DNA of 64,000 nt. It comes from Lobosporangium transversale. Taxonomy: Eukaryota > Mortierellomycota > Mortierellomycetes > Mortierellales > Mortierellaceae. Location: assembly GCF_002105155.1 (NCBI RefSeq), contig NW_019029003.1, forward strand, positions 310,001 through 374,000. The letters are read 5' to 3'. This document shows, piece after piece, positions 22,956 through 35,500 of the stretch. Each line of letters opens with the position of its first letter. Positions within the stretch are counted from its first letter, which is position 1. The position numbers and the translations under genes are program-made. The notes below the pieces were generated by a model. The model searched no databases and was not told the origin of the DNA. It saw only the letters and a list, made by a program, of their open reading frames with translations.

Positions 22956-24477
22956 TGTTGTTATTTTTTCACATACCCTGTAATATCAAGATCCAGTACA
23001 CTGGTTGCATTGCTAACCACCCAAGCAGCCTCGCGCAAAACTCGCCAGTCTCCACCTTCGTCGTGACCCTCTGTGCCCTCTGCAAGTTCTTCGCCTCCAA
23101 TATCTCCTCTCCGAAGGACGTCTAAAACACGACGCATCACATTACCATTGTCCTGGATGGTGACTTCCCGCACTTGATCTGCTGTGCCTGCAGTAATATT
23201 AGAGATGCCCAGCAGTGCATCCCGACGAATGGTACTGTTATGATGACCCAACATCTCCTCTGATCCTAGGACTGGAATCGCCTCCGCATCAATCAAGAGT
23301 TGAGTATGGTGCTCTGGACCAGAAGCAATATTAATCAGTGATCTGAGAGAAGGAACTTGGATCGTAGGATGAGGCTCGCTATGTTTCCATGCATGCACAA
23401 ATTCAACTTAGTCTTCAAATAATAATTTAATTTATCCGGAAAAAAATAAAAATAAAATAAAATAAAATAAAAAAACAACATTGCAGCTCCCTGCAGTCGC
23501 TTACCTTAGCAACGCCACGAAACGTGCGCACAGCTCTCGATCAATAACAACAGTATCCAGATTCATCTTGTGCGTGCCATTGAGGATTCGACACATTGCC
23601 CAGCTAGAATGCAAAGAAACCGAGATTAATATGCATCGTTTGTATATCTCGATTATAAAGAGCTTCCTATAGCTCCATTATTTTATCAACACTTGCCATG
23701 TATCTGCCAGAATTTCCACATCGTCGGAATACATGAGACGACGAAGTATTGGAAATGCAGGCGTAACCTAAAGGTCGTAATTGCATAGGATACCGTAAAT
23801 TCGCCTTAAAAATAAATCTCTGGGATGACTGATAATGATAGACTGCCGGTTGGTATTCCAAATGCTATATCCGAATAGGCGTCTGTTTATACCTGTAACC
23901 ACTCTGGTGCACAACGACCGCTTCCCCTGCAGAGGTTGGAGACGCACCATACAGCAATCCTCAAAATCATATATTTTTGATCCTTGGCAACAGAGGGATC
24001 CTCACACATCTCAATGAGCTGTATGATCACTTCCAAAGCACCAGATCCTAGAATGAGATCACGAAATGGAGGACCGTCACCTGATATGTTTCCTAGCGCC
24101 CAAATGGTCTAAAACAGAAAAATTAGCTCGATACCCATGACACAGCCCAAGATCTGTGCTGGAAATAACCGAGAGTGGTCTCTATACCTGTGTTTGAACA
24201 TGAACGCATCTGGACACGCGAAGATTATGAATTAATGGAGCCAAGATACCAGCATTGACAAGTCTTTCTGTTTGTTGAGTGGTTCCTGCCTAGATAATGA
24301 AAGCAACACAAAAAGAGTTGATCAGTCCTTGATCAATGATTTATCAGGAGAAGAAAAAAAACTGTTTCAGCTCCAACTGGTAGCGGCTTTTCATTGACTT
24401 ACAGCAATGTTTGTAACAACCCACGCAGTTTCATACTAGGCAAGGCAAGATGAAAAAGTAGTGATAGCAAGAGGGTC

Positions 24478-24510
<33 letters not shown>

Positions 24511-25003
24511 ATCCTAGATCTTCCCTTAATGCCTCTGAAATTGATCACGGACTAGATATTCTAAGCCATACTTGAAGATCCGGACAGTCGCTCATGTTCA
24601 GAAAGGTGATGAAAAAGTTAATGCAGTCCAATGCCAGCACATTATCAATTCTTGGCAGTACATCCTCTAATAAAAAAATGAGTATGATGGTCAGTAGAGC
24701 TGAGTTAGCTTGGCTTTGTCATCTAAATCAAACAGTAAGTATCAAGCAACAAGCATTGTACTTGGCCATTATTGGCCAGATGAAGAGAGAAAAAAAAAAG
24801 CGTGGGACCCTTGCTTATGGGTCCAAAAGTCAAACATGTCTTTTCACGGTTGAACAAAGGGATTACAAAAAAAAAAAAAAAAAAAAAAACACTCACGTAG
24901 TGATAAGTACTTGCGGATTCGCACCATGGCTAGCAACTGCTGCTCATATACTCCAGAAGCTAACAAATTGTATAAAGGTTGCGCAAATGTCGGTAGCTAC
25001 CAA

Positions 25004-25037
<34 letters not shown>

Positions 25038-25483
25038 CGTAGAAAGAAAAATAAACCTCAGTTATGAATGAATATGCCTTGCCTCTTCCTTTGGCAGTTA
25101 AAAAATAACAGCATTATCACCACTAATCAATGCTGCCATTGCGGTCGATAGATTGTCAGCAGGCACCCACAGCAAATACAGTGTCGTTGCTTATCGAAAG
25201 GAGCAACTGCCACCAAAAAAAAATAAAAATAAAAATAAAAAACAATAAAAATAAGAATAATGAACATTATGATTACCATTGTGGAGATATCTGCCATATT
25301 CATCTCGTCAGGAATGGTCGTTGAAGGATTCAATGTGACATTAGACAACTTCCGATTGAGCTGTTCAATAAGATCCTCTTCTTCCTCCTGCTCAAACCCA
25401 TGGTCTCTCGAGGAATGAGAACCTTTCTGTTTCTGTTGTGAGATTCCACGTGGTTTGCTGGTTGTTGGCGAGAGTGTCAACAT
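22158..25483 (-). CDS. Importin-alpha-like armadillo-repeat protein, many exons
   Basis: The start is ATG 25483 and the stop TAG 22160-22158, with roughly a dozen exons. Pieces of successive ARM repeats align with importin-alpha in order: LLASGVYEQQLLAMVRIRKYLS, TAWVVTNIAAGTTQQTERLV, TIWALGNISGDGPPFRDLIL, AVWCVSNLCRGSGRCAPEWL, FPILRRLMYSDDVEILADTW, SLINIASGPEHHTQLLIDA, ALLGISNITAGTADQVREV and EAAWVVSNATSV. Importin-alpha binds nuclear localisation signals in the groove lined by W-x-x-x-N motifs. Here several are kept (WVVTN, WALGN, WCVSN, WVVSN) but the fifth and sixth are degenerate. The N-terminus is acidic (QEEEEDLIEQL) and lacks an obvious Arg-rich importin-beta-binding domain. The C-terminal 200 residues are divergent and end in an acidic tail. 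Best called a divergent paralogue. Introns contain runs of 20 or more A/T and a (TTA)10 microsatellite. Confidence 0.8.
22925..22954 (+). repeat. (TTA)n microsatellite in an intron of the importin-like gene
   Basis: About ten uninterrupted TTA units lie in an intron between coding parts ending near 22975 and starting near 22915 on the minus strand. Confidence 0.9.
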
Positions 25484-26479
25484 GGTGGACAAGGTGAACA
25501 AATGAGAATGGTTTATGGATCGGGATTGGCTGTATGCGAATGCGGGATGTGTGTAGTTTCTTTTTCTTTTTTTTTTTTTTTCTGTCCTCAGAAGAGATGA
25601 ATCAGAAATAAAGCCAGCAAGTTACAACGCAATAAAGGTTACAACAAGCAAAAAAAAAATAAAGAGAGAGAGAGAGAGACAGGACACACAGAGCTAGGCT
25701 AACAGGGTCGAAGTGAAGGTGAAAAAGAAGAAAAAGAGAGAGGCAAGTCTTTGAGTTTAAGGACATTACAGGGGGAGGAAAGGGAGGCTGACTGCTTCAC
25801 CACTTTTGACAAGGACAGGAACTAAGAGTTATTTCTTTTTTATTGTTTGTTACTTTTTTTTTTACTTGTCTTGCGTATTTGACTGACATTTGATTTAGCT
25901 TTCACTTTTTCTCTTTCTTCTAGTGTCTGTATGGATAGAGTCCTATGGGAGTGAGAGTATTGGACCTTTGTTTAATGCTTAGGAATCAAACTTAAGCATC
26001 AATGGAAAAAAACTTTTTTTGCTTGCTTCGTGCAATCCACCAAGTTCCTACAGGGGACAAGGACCAAAAGCCCATCAGACGCATCTTACTGGAATCATAG
26101 CCACACAAGGGACAACAGGTCCATGTTCCTTAAACACACTTTGCAACGTGCACGCATGCAATATCCATTTCATTTTTATTGTTCGTTTGAATAGTCAGAT
26201 AAGCGAAAAAATCGTTGCACAAGGATCTGCCATGGCAATTTTTTTTTTTTTTGAGGGGTATCAATTGTTAGTTCTAAAACATTAAACGATAAAACCAAGT
26301 CAACCACAGCGTGATAGTACATATCAAGAATCGAAAAGGTATTAAATGCTTTTACAAAAAAAAAATACAAAAGCAAAAAAAAACTAATAGTAATAGCAAT
26401 GTAAGTAATAAAGTGAATGAACAGGGTTGATGATGATCTATGGTAATTATACAATGTCGCTACTTCTATCCGGCAACTA
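25484..26479. other. Intergenic region, importin-like 5' side / J-protein 3' side
   Basis: About 1 kb with no gene seen. A (GA)9 stretch lies at 25662-25679, with T-rich tracts at 25561-25580 and 25850-25862. It should hold the promoter of the importin-like gene and the 3' UTR of the J-domain gene. Confidence 0.5.
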
Positions 26480-27643
26480 CTACACCCAGCGTTCTCCTGT
26501 TTCAATTGCTGAAACAACTTTCTTGAGCACCGTTTCGACGCGATCATTCAAGAAGACAGTCCCTACAATACCTGCATTCTTCTTCGCTCCAGTCTCTTCA
26601 TCCTCCGATGCGCCCTCCAATGCTGCTGCCACGGCCATCTCTCGTCTCATCTCATCCTGAATAATCATAGGGATAGTTAGCATGACCTTTGATAACTTGA
26701 GCGTAAGCCGGAATCGCCCTAGGACATCCAGATATGCTAATGAACGCATACTATGATGGATATCCGAGAGCTGCTGCACCTGATCATGAACCAATGTCAT
26801 ATATTTCTTGCATCCTGTATACAAACAGAAATAAATGTGAGCCCTCAAGACCATCATAAAAAAAAAAAAAAAAGACCAATTGTCATTCAAAACCGTTAAA
26901 TCTTTTACCATGTAAAATAAAACGCAAGCGAAGAAACATCTCTTCAATCACTCCAATAACATCCTCCCCAAGCCTCACGCCACCTGCGTTGTTGTTCATC
27001 GTATCTAGATATCAAATAGCGTTTGATCATCAATGATTATGTGAGTTCATAGGTCATCAAATAAAAATGTAGATGAATAGAATAAATCTAAACCGCAAAG
27101 GTTTATATAAAAAAAAACTTACTGATCATATTTCGAATCACTTCAAAGTCACCATCCATAAACTCAAAAAATACTTGTGAAAGTACACTTTGCAGTGTCT
27201 CATCGCTCCCCAGCATGGTTCTGCCTGATGACCCTCCCGTTGAGTCATAAACAAACCGTGAAGAAGGCTTGGAAAGGGTCTCGTAGGCCAACGAAAGTTC
27301 TATATTTCCATTCATCCACAACAAATCAGTTTCTGTTAGTCTTATTTGCTAAAGAATGACAATCAACTGTTAACGAAATGCCCAGTGGTTTGCATGTGCC
27401 ATTCCAATGAATAGCATCCTCCTCTCAATGAGATCTGCCACATAGATAGTATACAAGCACACGAAACACATGTTTTCATAAAAAAACATAAATAAACTAA
27501 GGGAATAGTGTGTGTGAGGGCACAATTCAGTTCAGTTGAGGTCATGACGAGAGGGGGAATGTCAATCAGTTTACTATTAGATTCCTCCACGTGTAAATGT
27601 TATCTCCAAGAGAGGAAAAAAAAATATCTCGTGTAAAAAAAAC

Positions 27644-27674
<31 letters not shown>

Positions 27675-28710
27675 CATATTTGCTTGATGGTTGGGGTCTC
27701 CCAACTTACTCTGAAAGGCCTCAGTTGCACGCGGGTACTCTGGAAACTTGTCAGGATGACAGATTCGCGATTTGGCAATATAGGCCCTATATACATTAAA
27801 TGTAAAATGCATCAGTTATGACCATTTCCGTTAGCTATCAGGTACATTGGAAACAAGTCGTTTAATTTTATTTTTAAATCAGTGAAACAGTTCAGTAAAA
27901 CAGCAAAGCTTACCTTCGGATTTCTTCTGCTGTTGCTGTGCGACTCACTGCGAGGACACGATAGAGGTTTTCAGTCTCAAGGATATCATCCACCACTCGA
28001 TACCGTTCTTCAGCTGTAGTTGGGGCCTTGGAGACGTTTTCCTTTTCTTTGGTAGTACTCTTCCTGCTGTTGTTGGGACTACCGTTTTGTGTGCTCTGTT
28101 TGCTGCTGTAATGACCATGCATGGAGCTTGGTCGCGAAGTGTTCCCACTACTGTTGCTGTTACTGCTGGTATTTTCCATGTAGTTTCGTTTACGGGAGAA
28201 ATTATAGGAGGAAGAATGTGGTTCATGAGCAGCGGACTCGTGCAGTGGCGAAGACGGAGGTGTTCTTGGCATGGGTGATATAGATGGATTACGTCTACGA
28301 CTTGACCTCCTGTCCGAGGATGCACCACTGTAGCTGTAATGACCAGGTGAATGAGGTGGAGTCATGGGGATAGACGAAGACAAAGGTGGACCCCCGGGAC
28401 CGTTGGGATGGCTTCGACTGAAGTTATAGTTTGCATTACTGTGTCTGCGACTCTGCGAGAATCGTCGGCTATTATTAAAACCATTACTGCCATTAGGAGC
28501 AGGGCTGCTGTGAGGATGCGAAGAGGAAGAGGGGGAAGGAGAGGAATTAGAAGAGTGGTGATGGTGGTGATGGTGATGGTGAAGTGAACCAGGACCAGTG
28601 ACCGTAGTGGTGGTAGCGCTCTTGTTAGAGTGACCTTTGCCCAGTGCGGCCGAGGTACCTGACCAGACGGTGGACGCAATTGAGTATGTGAGACCAGGGA
28701 TGAAAGACAT
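26480..28710 (-). CDS. J-domain (DnaJ/Hsp40) protein with long low-complexity N-terminus
   Basis: The first exon is 28710-27914; further exons lie near 27787-27709, 27304-27130, 27003-26930 and 26815-26480, and the stop is TAG. The first 235 or so residues are Ser/His/Asn/Arg-rich, including a run of nine His. The J domain follows at about 250-320: DILETENLYRVLAVSRTATAEEIRRAYIAKSR is helix I/II, CHPDKFPEYPRATEAF contains the catalytic HPD, and ISLAYETLSKPSSRFVYD closes it. The HPD stimulates the ATPase of an Hsp70 partner. About 170 mostly helical residues follow (VLGRFRLTLKLSKVML, and others), perhaps client-binding. J domains in the middle of a protein are less common than N-terminal ones. 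No signal peptide or zinc-finger region is seen, so it is a class C J protein; its client is unknown. The ATG at 28710 was chosen because the frame upstream lacks another ATG. Confidence 0.85.
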
Positions 28711-29430
28711 GCAGTGCAGACAATTAAAAGGGATCAGAAACAAGAGAAGTATGACAAACTTATGGGATAAAAAATAATAATAAAAGAAAAAAAGAAAAAG
28801 CGTACGAGAAAGTGTGTGAGAGTGAGAGAGTAAGAGAGAAAGGGGGAAGAGTAAAAAAGGGGTGTGTGGATGAATGTGTTGCTTGAAATGTCGATGAAAA
28901 AAAAAAAAAAAAAAAAAAAAAAAGATTCAAGTAAGAACACTAAAAGAAGGCCCAAAAAAGACTATGGTAAGAAACGCCCAGAAATGAATAAATACAAAGA
29001 TTTGAGCTGTGGTGATTTAGGTGTGGTGCAAGACAAGGAGGTGCACAGTCAATTGTGGGGGAGAAGGATGAAAAATGAGTTCTTGGTTGCAAAAAGAGAA
29101 AAGAGAGGAGCAACTGACAGTCAGTTATTCACAAGGAAAAAAAGATGGGGAGGAAGGAATCAGCAGCTTTTTCACAATGACAGAACAGAACAAATAGAGA
29201 CAGACCAAAGAGATTAAAATTTGAATTGACATGGGCTGACACGTGCAAGTCAATCCAAAAAGACATTCAAGCACAGCGGGAGAAAAAAAGGGAAAAAAGA
29301 AGGCTTAACAACAATAGACTTAATCAGACTATCGCACTCTTGCCTAATCCTCAACCTGAATTCGGCGGAGCGACATGTGCATCTCACAACCACTCTCTGT
29401 CTTTTCATCATACTATCATACTTTTGATTT

Positions 29431-29462
<32 letters not shown>

Positions 29463-29590
29463 CACTTTTTATCAGCTTTCAAATGGTGACACTCTCGACA
29501 CATGGCAGAGTAATGTAATGTGCACTGGGCATTGGGGACCGTGCTCTGCTTTTTTTTTTTACTTTTATTTTTTACTTTCATTGATAGAAA
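28711..29590. other. Intergenic region, J-protein 5' side / CDC45 3' side
   Basis: About 880 bp. Purine-rich sequence fills 28750-28870. A runs of about 26 bp (28899-28923) and a T30 run (29433-29462) are present. No gene was recognised. Confidence 0.5.
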
Positions 29591-31144
29591 TTACCGCATA
29601 TACCTACCGATTGACTTCATAAATGTCTCCAGGTCATCGCGGTCAATCTCAATTACAGACTTGTCAAATCCTAGGCTTTTCACTGGAATTTTTTCGTTGT
29701 ATGATATCCTTTCAAAAACAGCCCCGAATTTACTACAGTTTATGAAAAAAGGGAAGAAACAACAATCTATTGAGTAAAGTGTTTTTTTTTTTTTTTTTTT
29801 TTTTTTATTGACCGTGCGTGAACACTGCGCAGATTGCATTTCGAAAGAACGATGTAACTTACTTGGGAATAACCTCGCCAATCACCGGCGCTCCCTGTAC
29901 TCCAGTCACTATAAATGTTTGTGTTTCTTCTTTGAGAACTGCAACCACAAGTGAAATTGGTTTGTGTCCCGCTTTTCGACTTCCATATTCCTGTGAAAGT
30001 AAAAAAAGATGCACATGTTAGTGTACACAGACCGAAACATAATGGTCAATATGAAATAAAAATGCAATAATTCAATTCTGGGGAGAAGCCTTTTTACCCT
30101 GATGGCATAGACCAGAAACTGAGCCAATTTGTTAAGCGTCAGTGGGTTCCAAAAAATAGGTAAATCAGGGCCATCTTTGAGAGTGGCGACACGACATGAT
30201 GATAGTGTGATGATAACCTGCTTCTCAATAATTGCGACTGCCTGACGAACAACTGCCTTCTGTATCTCCATACATAATCGTAATCCCTGCCGAAGTTGGT
30301 CATTCTCTCCCCCAGCAGCTTCTAATGAATCACATGCCTTGAAAAAGTTGTCATGCCACCATGATGTCGTTGATCCATTTGCTGTGCTGTCTTGCTTATC
30401 ACCAATATTGGCTATCACACCTACACCTAGCGTCTCCTCTGCTATACGTTCTGATCTATATCCAAGTGCCACTAATGCCTCTGGTGATGACTCCAAGAGA
30501 CTGGTGACTGAATATACAACATCACTGGCGCTTATCAGACCACGGTATCCATACGACCGTGTAAATGATGTGTACAGAATTTCATACAGCCCATATTCTG
30601 GTGCCACAGCCTCTAATCGATCCTTCAAGATCTTTTTTAGATCAATACTCATGTGCGCAAACACCTGATTACATTCCTCTAACGAAAAACTATGGATATA
30701 TTTTAAAACTCAGTCAACGGTCAGTAAAAAAAGAGAGAATTTTTTAAATGAATCGCACTGGAATTCAAACATGAATATTACCCCATTTTAGCAAACAGTG
30801 CCTGCAGGCGCTTTCGTCCAGGCTCACGCCAGATGCCTAGACGTGAGGCAACATAGCTGGAGTGATACATACTTTCGTATAAAGACCAATGGCGAACCAT
30901 CATAAATCTATACTCCTCAGCACAGCGAATGATGCCGTCTTCTGGAGTAGTAGTCATCACTGTCGCCAAGACGGCGTCATCCGGTAAACTTGATCCACTA
31001 CCTCGTGCTTGCCTGGAGACAGGCATTAGTCGCTCCGACTCATCTTTGTATATTTGCACCGTCTCCAGGTAGTCTTTGTGTCCAATTTGTTCATTTGTAT
31101 ATTGCGAAGTCAAACCAACAATTGCTAGCCTACATTTTTTTTTT

Positions 31145-31175
<31 letters not shown>

Positions 31176-32353
31176 CAAATAATATAAATAGAGTTAAAAA
31201 CACTCAAGGTCAAGATTCATTTGGTTTGATTGTTACTCATGCCCCCTTAAAACGTACCAAAGCAAGTCGGTCGATGTACGATCTAGCTGTGTTGCCATCA
31301 TATAGGTCTGATTAGATATTGATGTTCCATAGACAGAACCTCGAGACATATATTCTACAACGATTGCGCGTGCTGCTTTCCATTGACGGTTTAAATCTGT
31401 CGGTACTACTTCCGAGTCAATTCCAGTACGCCTCCGTTGACGTCGATGCCTCTCTTCCAGTTCGTCGTCACTGTTAGGTCCGTCGTCATTTTCGCTCTCT
31501 GCCTCCTCTTCATCAACATCATCTTCATCATCTTCATCGTCTGAATTAGGTCCTCGTCCATTCCTCGATACATATTCATTTTCCTGTACATTAGGAAAAA
31601 AAACGTTTAGCTGAAAATAAATAAAAAAATAAAAAGATAAAATTGAAAATGAAAAATGGACATACTTCCGTGAAAATGATGGCTTCTTTTTCCTGCAAAA
31701 GCTCCTTATCTAGATCATTTTCGTGAAATACAATAACTTCGTTGTTCCAGAACGCATTCCGAAGATTAATAGGTCGATGACTGTCAAGAACATAGATAGT
31801 GATTTCCTCAGATAGCTCGATATAATCTTCCAAATTGAAGAGGCCACCACAGTTCAGCATCAAGATTGAACGGATCTGTGAGAGAGAGAAAGATATGTCA
31901 AAGGTTTGTCCTGTGATATTTAAGTTTTTTTTTTCCTTTTTTCCTTTTTTTTTACTTACTGAGCTACTCATCGTCTTTGCTTCGGATTGAATATCCTCCA
32001 TACTCGCGACCGGGATAACGACATAGCTAATACAATCTGATTTTAGTAGCATCTATAACAAATATAATCATATGATTTACAGATCAGCATCTATAACAAG
32101 AAATATATGCAAAGCTCTGGATGGAGGACTTGTGTATTTTGTAGTATTATCCTGTGGATGATAAAATTATTCATGCATTATGGATTTGTCCACATGTGTC
32201 GTTGCGTACCGCCCACATCCTGAACGCACATATAGCGTCGACGTCCGCTGCGACAAAGAAGAGCACTGTGCTGCGTGTTCCTGGGTCATGGAATGCGGCA
32301 TTCTTGATGCGCTTATATGCGAGCGAGTAGTTTGCAAGCTTGACATGACCCAT
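29591..32353 (-). CDS. CDC45: DNA replication initiation factor Cdc45
   Basis: Exons start at 32353-32210, 32052-31960, 31875-31666 and 31583 onward; the stop is TAA 29593-29591. Cdc45 joins Mcm2-7 and GINS to form the CMG helicase that unwinds DNA at the replication fork. Family landmarks are clear. The DHH-phosphoesterase-like N-terminus reads FFVAADVDAICAFRM, then LNCGG and VLDSHRPINLRNAFWNNEV. A very acidic insert (DEDDEDDVDEEEAE) precedes TDLLWLAIVGLTSQYTNEQI. The middle has RFMMVRHWSLYESMYHSSYV and RKRLQALFAKMG. The C-terminal part contains LISASDVVYSVTSLLES. The ATG at 32353 (MGHVKLANYSLAYKRI) was chosen; the same frame is open for about 30 more codons upstream but begins there with hydrophobic, non-family sequence. 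It lies 190 bp downstream of the Vps3-like gene on the same strand. Confidence 0.95.
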
Positions 32354-32546
32354 TCCGACCAAGCAAAAGTATGCAGTAACTAAAGCTAACAACACAAGTG
32401 GCCCACACGAACGGATGTGTTTAAAATGATGAAATTCATAAAAATGCATCTAGATCAAAAGCAGGAGCTTGGAACATTTGCAGCACAATAGTCTATTAAG
32501 GGGATAGAAAAATACAAGACGCGTTTTTTATTATTGGTTGAATCAT

Positions 32547-35500
32547 CTATGACGAGGACTGCAACGATCCACAGTGAAGATGAACCACTTTCATATCCAC
32601 TGTCCTCATAAACACAGTGTCAGCTACAGCCGTACCACATACATGACAGATATCGTCTGCGGTAATAATTACTGGTCCCTGTGCTTCATAGAGCTGGTAG
32701 AGCTCCTCGCTTATCCGAAGGTTTTCTCCCAGAGAGAGTCCCTTGACAACCTGAATTTCCTTAAACTCATGGTAACTCCTACGTAGAGATCTTACAAGGT
32801 AACGCTGGAGCAATTCTACTGACCAAACTGGCGGCAACATGTGGATGACCTAAATATGGAGAGTATAATTATTATTTTTTAAAATATGACTATTTGACAA
32901 GGATATAAAAAGAAAGAAAACTGGTCTCACCTCTGCAATGTCCAAATATGACGATTGTGAATCCAAGAGAGACAATGCAAGCGCCACCATGCCCTGATCC
33001 TGCGCCAGGTGCAAATACTCTTGAAGTAAAATCATGAATAACTGCTTTTTTTTTTCTATTTCGGCCGTAGATTCCTTTGGTTGTGAACCCTCTGATGCGA
33101 GACCTCTAGATGTCCTTCTTGGACTCCTGAATACCCCTGCATTCAGACAAAATATTTCGGTCCCTTGATAGTCACTAATATCTTTAACCATAATCTTGAT
33201 GCATTCCTCATAACAAGCAAGCTACCAATGACAAAGATAAGGTAACCATTTTTAATGTGTGAACATATGTCTTAGCAAAAAGTAAAATAAAAATGCCCGA
33301 AAAGCCAGTCGTGGGTATAGTTCCTTACCCTAGCAAGTAGAATAGCCTTTTCAAATTTTAGATGGGAAACCGCTTCGACTTGAGGTAAGACAGTCGAAGC
33401 AGTATAGTGTACAGATAGTTGCAAAAGTAATGACAACTTTGAGCGGTAGCTGCATACAAGATCCGACTTTGCATGTGAATGCAAAAAAGCAGCAAAAGTA
33501 CTACTGTATGAGAGTACTGGAGCTGCCTTAGTGGTTGTATCCGAAGACTTTCGAGATCCATCGAGCCCAAGTAAATATCGCTTCTGGAGATTTGTAAATT
33601 CCAATACTATCGTCGAAGAAAGCGACGATATGATGATTAACTATGCTCATATTCCATTCATTGAAGGAGGATTTCTATGGAAACAGCAACATACCAACTT
33701 CGTTGTGTCGCGAGAGAGTATTCATGTCCTCTGTCAATCTTTTGATATTGTCCACATACATTTGTATGAGCATTTCATGGTGCTCTGAAGACTGTATAGA
33801 AGAGTCTCAAGAAAAGTTAACCACTTTTCTTATCAACCGTTTTAATGTCTTAATGGATATGTTCAAATAAAGCATTATTAAACCCACCTCACTTTTTCTC
33901 TGGATAACTACATATTCCATGTAAGTCAAGAGTCCTTCATTGCTGATTTTTGACTTACATTTTGCAAGCACTTGGTCCGGATCGAATAATGCCGCCCTTT
34001 TTGTTTCTCCAGGCATGAAAATCTTTTTTTTTTTTTTTTTTTTTTTGTATGGATGCCATGAGGGTCAGCGTACGCTGATCAGACATTAATCAAACACTGA
34101 CAGTTGAAAGTCATTTTACCTTCAGTCCAATGCTTTCATCCTGTTCCACGACCCACCATCCATATTCCTCTACAAGACTAATGTCTTGGAGCGATTGTAG
34201 CAGCGTAGCCATATCCTGAAGTCCCATATCGAACGAGTTGTCCTTAACCTCTCCAAGAAATAGACTGGAATTTTTTTTAATACCATATGAACATAAGATC
34301 TGGAGCGAAATTAAATAATAATAATAAAAAACCTCTATTATAGCCTAAAAATGCAAAAGGTCGTTTACCTTTTCCATAGAGAAAGTGTCATCTTGTAATC
34401 CTTCCTAGACTTGTACCAGATCGAGAGAGCATAATGCTTACCATTATCCTTAAGCTTTTGTTCACACAAGTCCGGGATGCATAGATTATTGGAATTAAGC
34501 AGCTGTATTAAACTGGCATCATCTCCACTGTCCACCCAGAGCCCAAGTAGTGCCGTATCTGTAGCCTTTGGAAAAGTTTAAAAAGAGCAATCAGCGATTC
34601 TGTCCTAAATGCAAAGTTACGAGCGAGCCTCCTTTCTCTATTTTTAATGATATAAATTGGGAGGGTACCTCAGCTTGAGGAAGTGGGCGATTTTTACGAG
34701 CTATACCCTCTTTCCGATACCGCGTAAGGTATTGCAAAAAGACTTCTTTTGCATTTCCCAGCAAAACCTTGCCAAATTCCTCGCTCTGTTCACTACCTGC
34801 TTTTGCTAGGTTATTAACTGCATACAGCCATAACAGGATTTTGTCAAAACTATGTCAGCTTCATTGAGTATATACTACTTAGTAATTGATCAGCAGCATA
34901 CAAAAAAAAAAAAAACACACTTACTGATATCTGGTAAAGTTCTTAGCCGTTCAATCTGATCCCTGATTCCTCGAAACAGGCTGACTTGACTCATAAGATC
35001 AACTCGTTGTAAAACATCAGGGAAAATGGATATAAGCACTCGTGGATCCATTCTTCCTCGTTGAAAAAGCCCAAACGCATCATCAAACAAAGTTTCACCA
35101 AGATAGATGAGGCCCGATTTTTGGTGAATATAATCCAATTCCATTTGCAAACGCTCTCTATGAAGGTTTTCTGAAGAGATTGTGGCAATAGTCTTCTCAG
35201 ACAAAAGCAATGCTTCTTCAACACGGCCCTGCTGTAGAAGCATATCGGCCTAAAACAGAAGAGCCATCGTATGGCACATACTCGTGTCAATCATAAGAAT
35301 CCGACATTTCCATATTTAGTTAGACAAAGATCCTAGTAACCCATGAAAAGACATCAAGTTATCAAATACCCACATGAAGTACTAATGGAGTTGTTACAAG
35401 CGCCGATACGCTGTCCTTTCCAGCAATTAGGATCCTTGCAAGAACATTTGGTAATCTGTTTGTGTCCTGCTGCTTTTGATCGATTCCTACTCCTTGTTGC

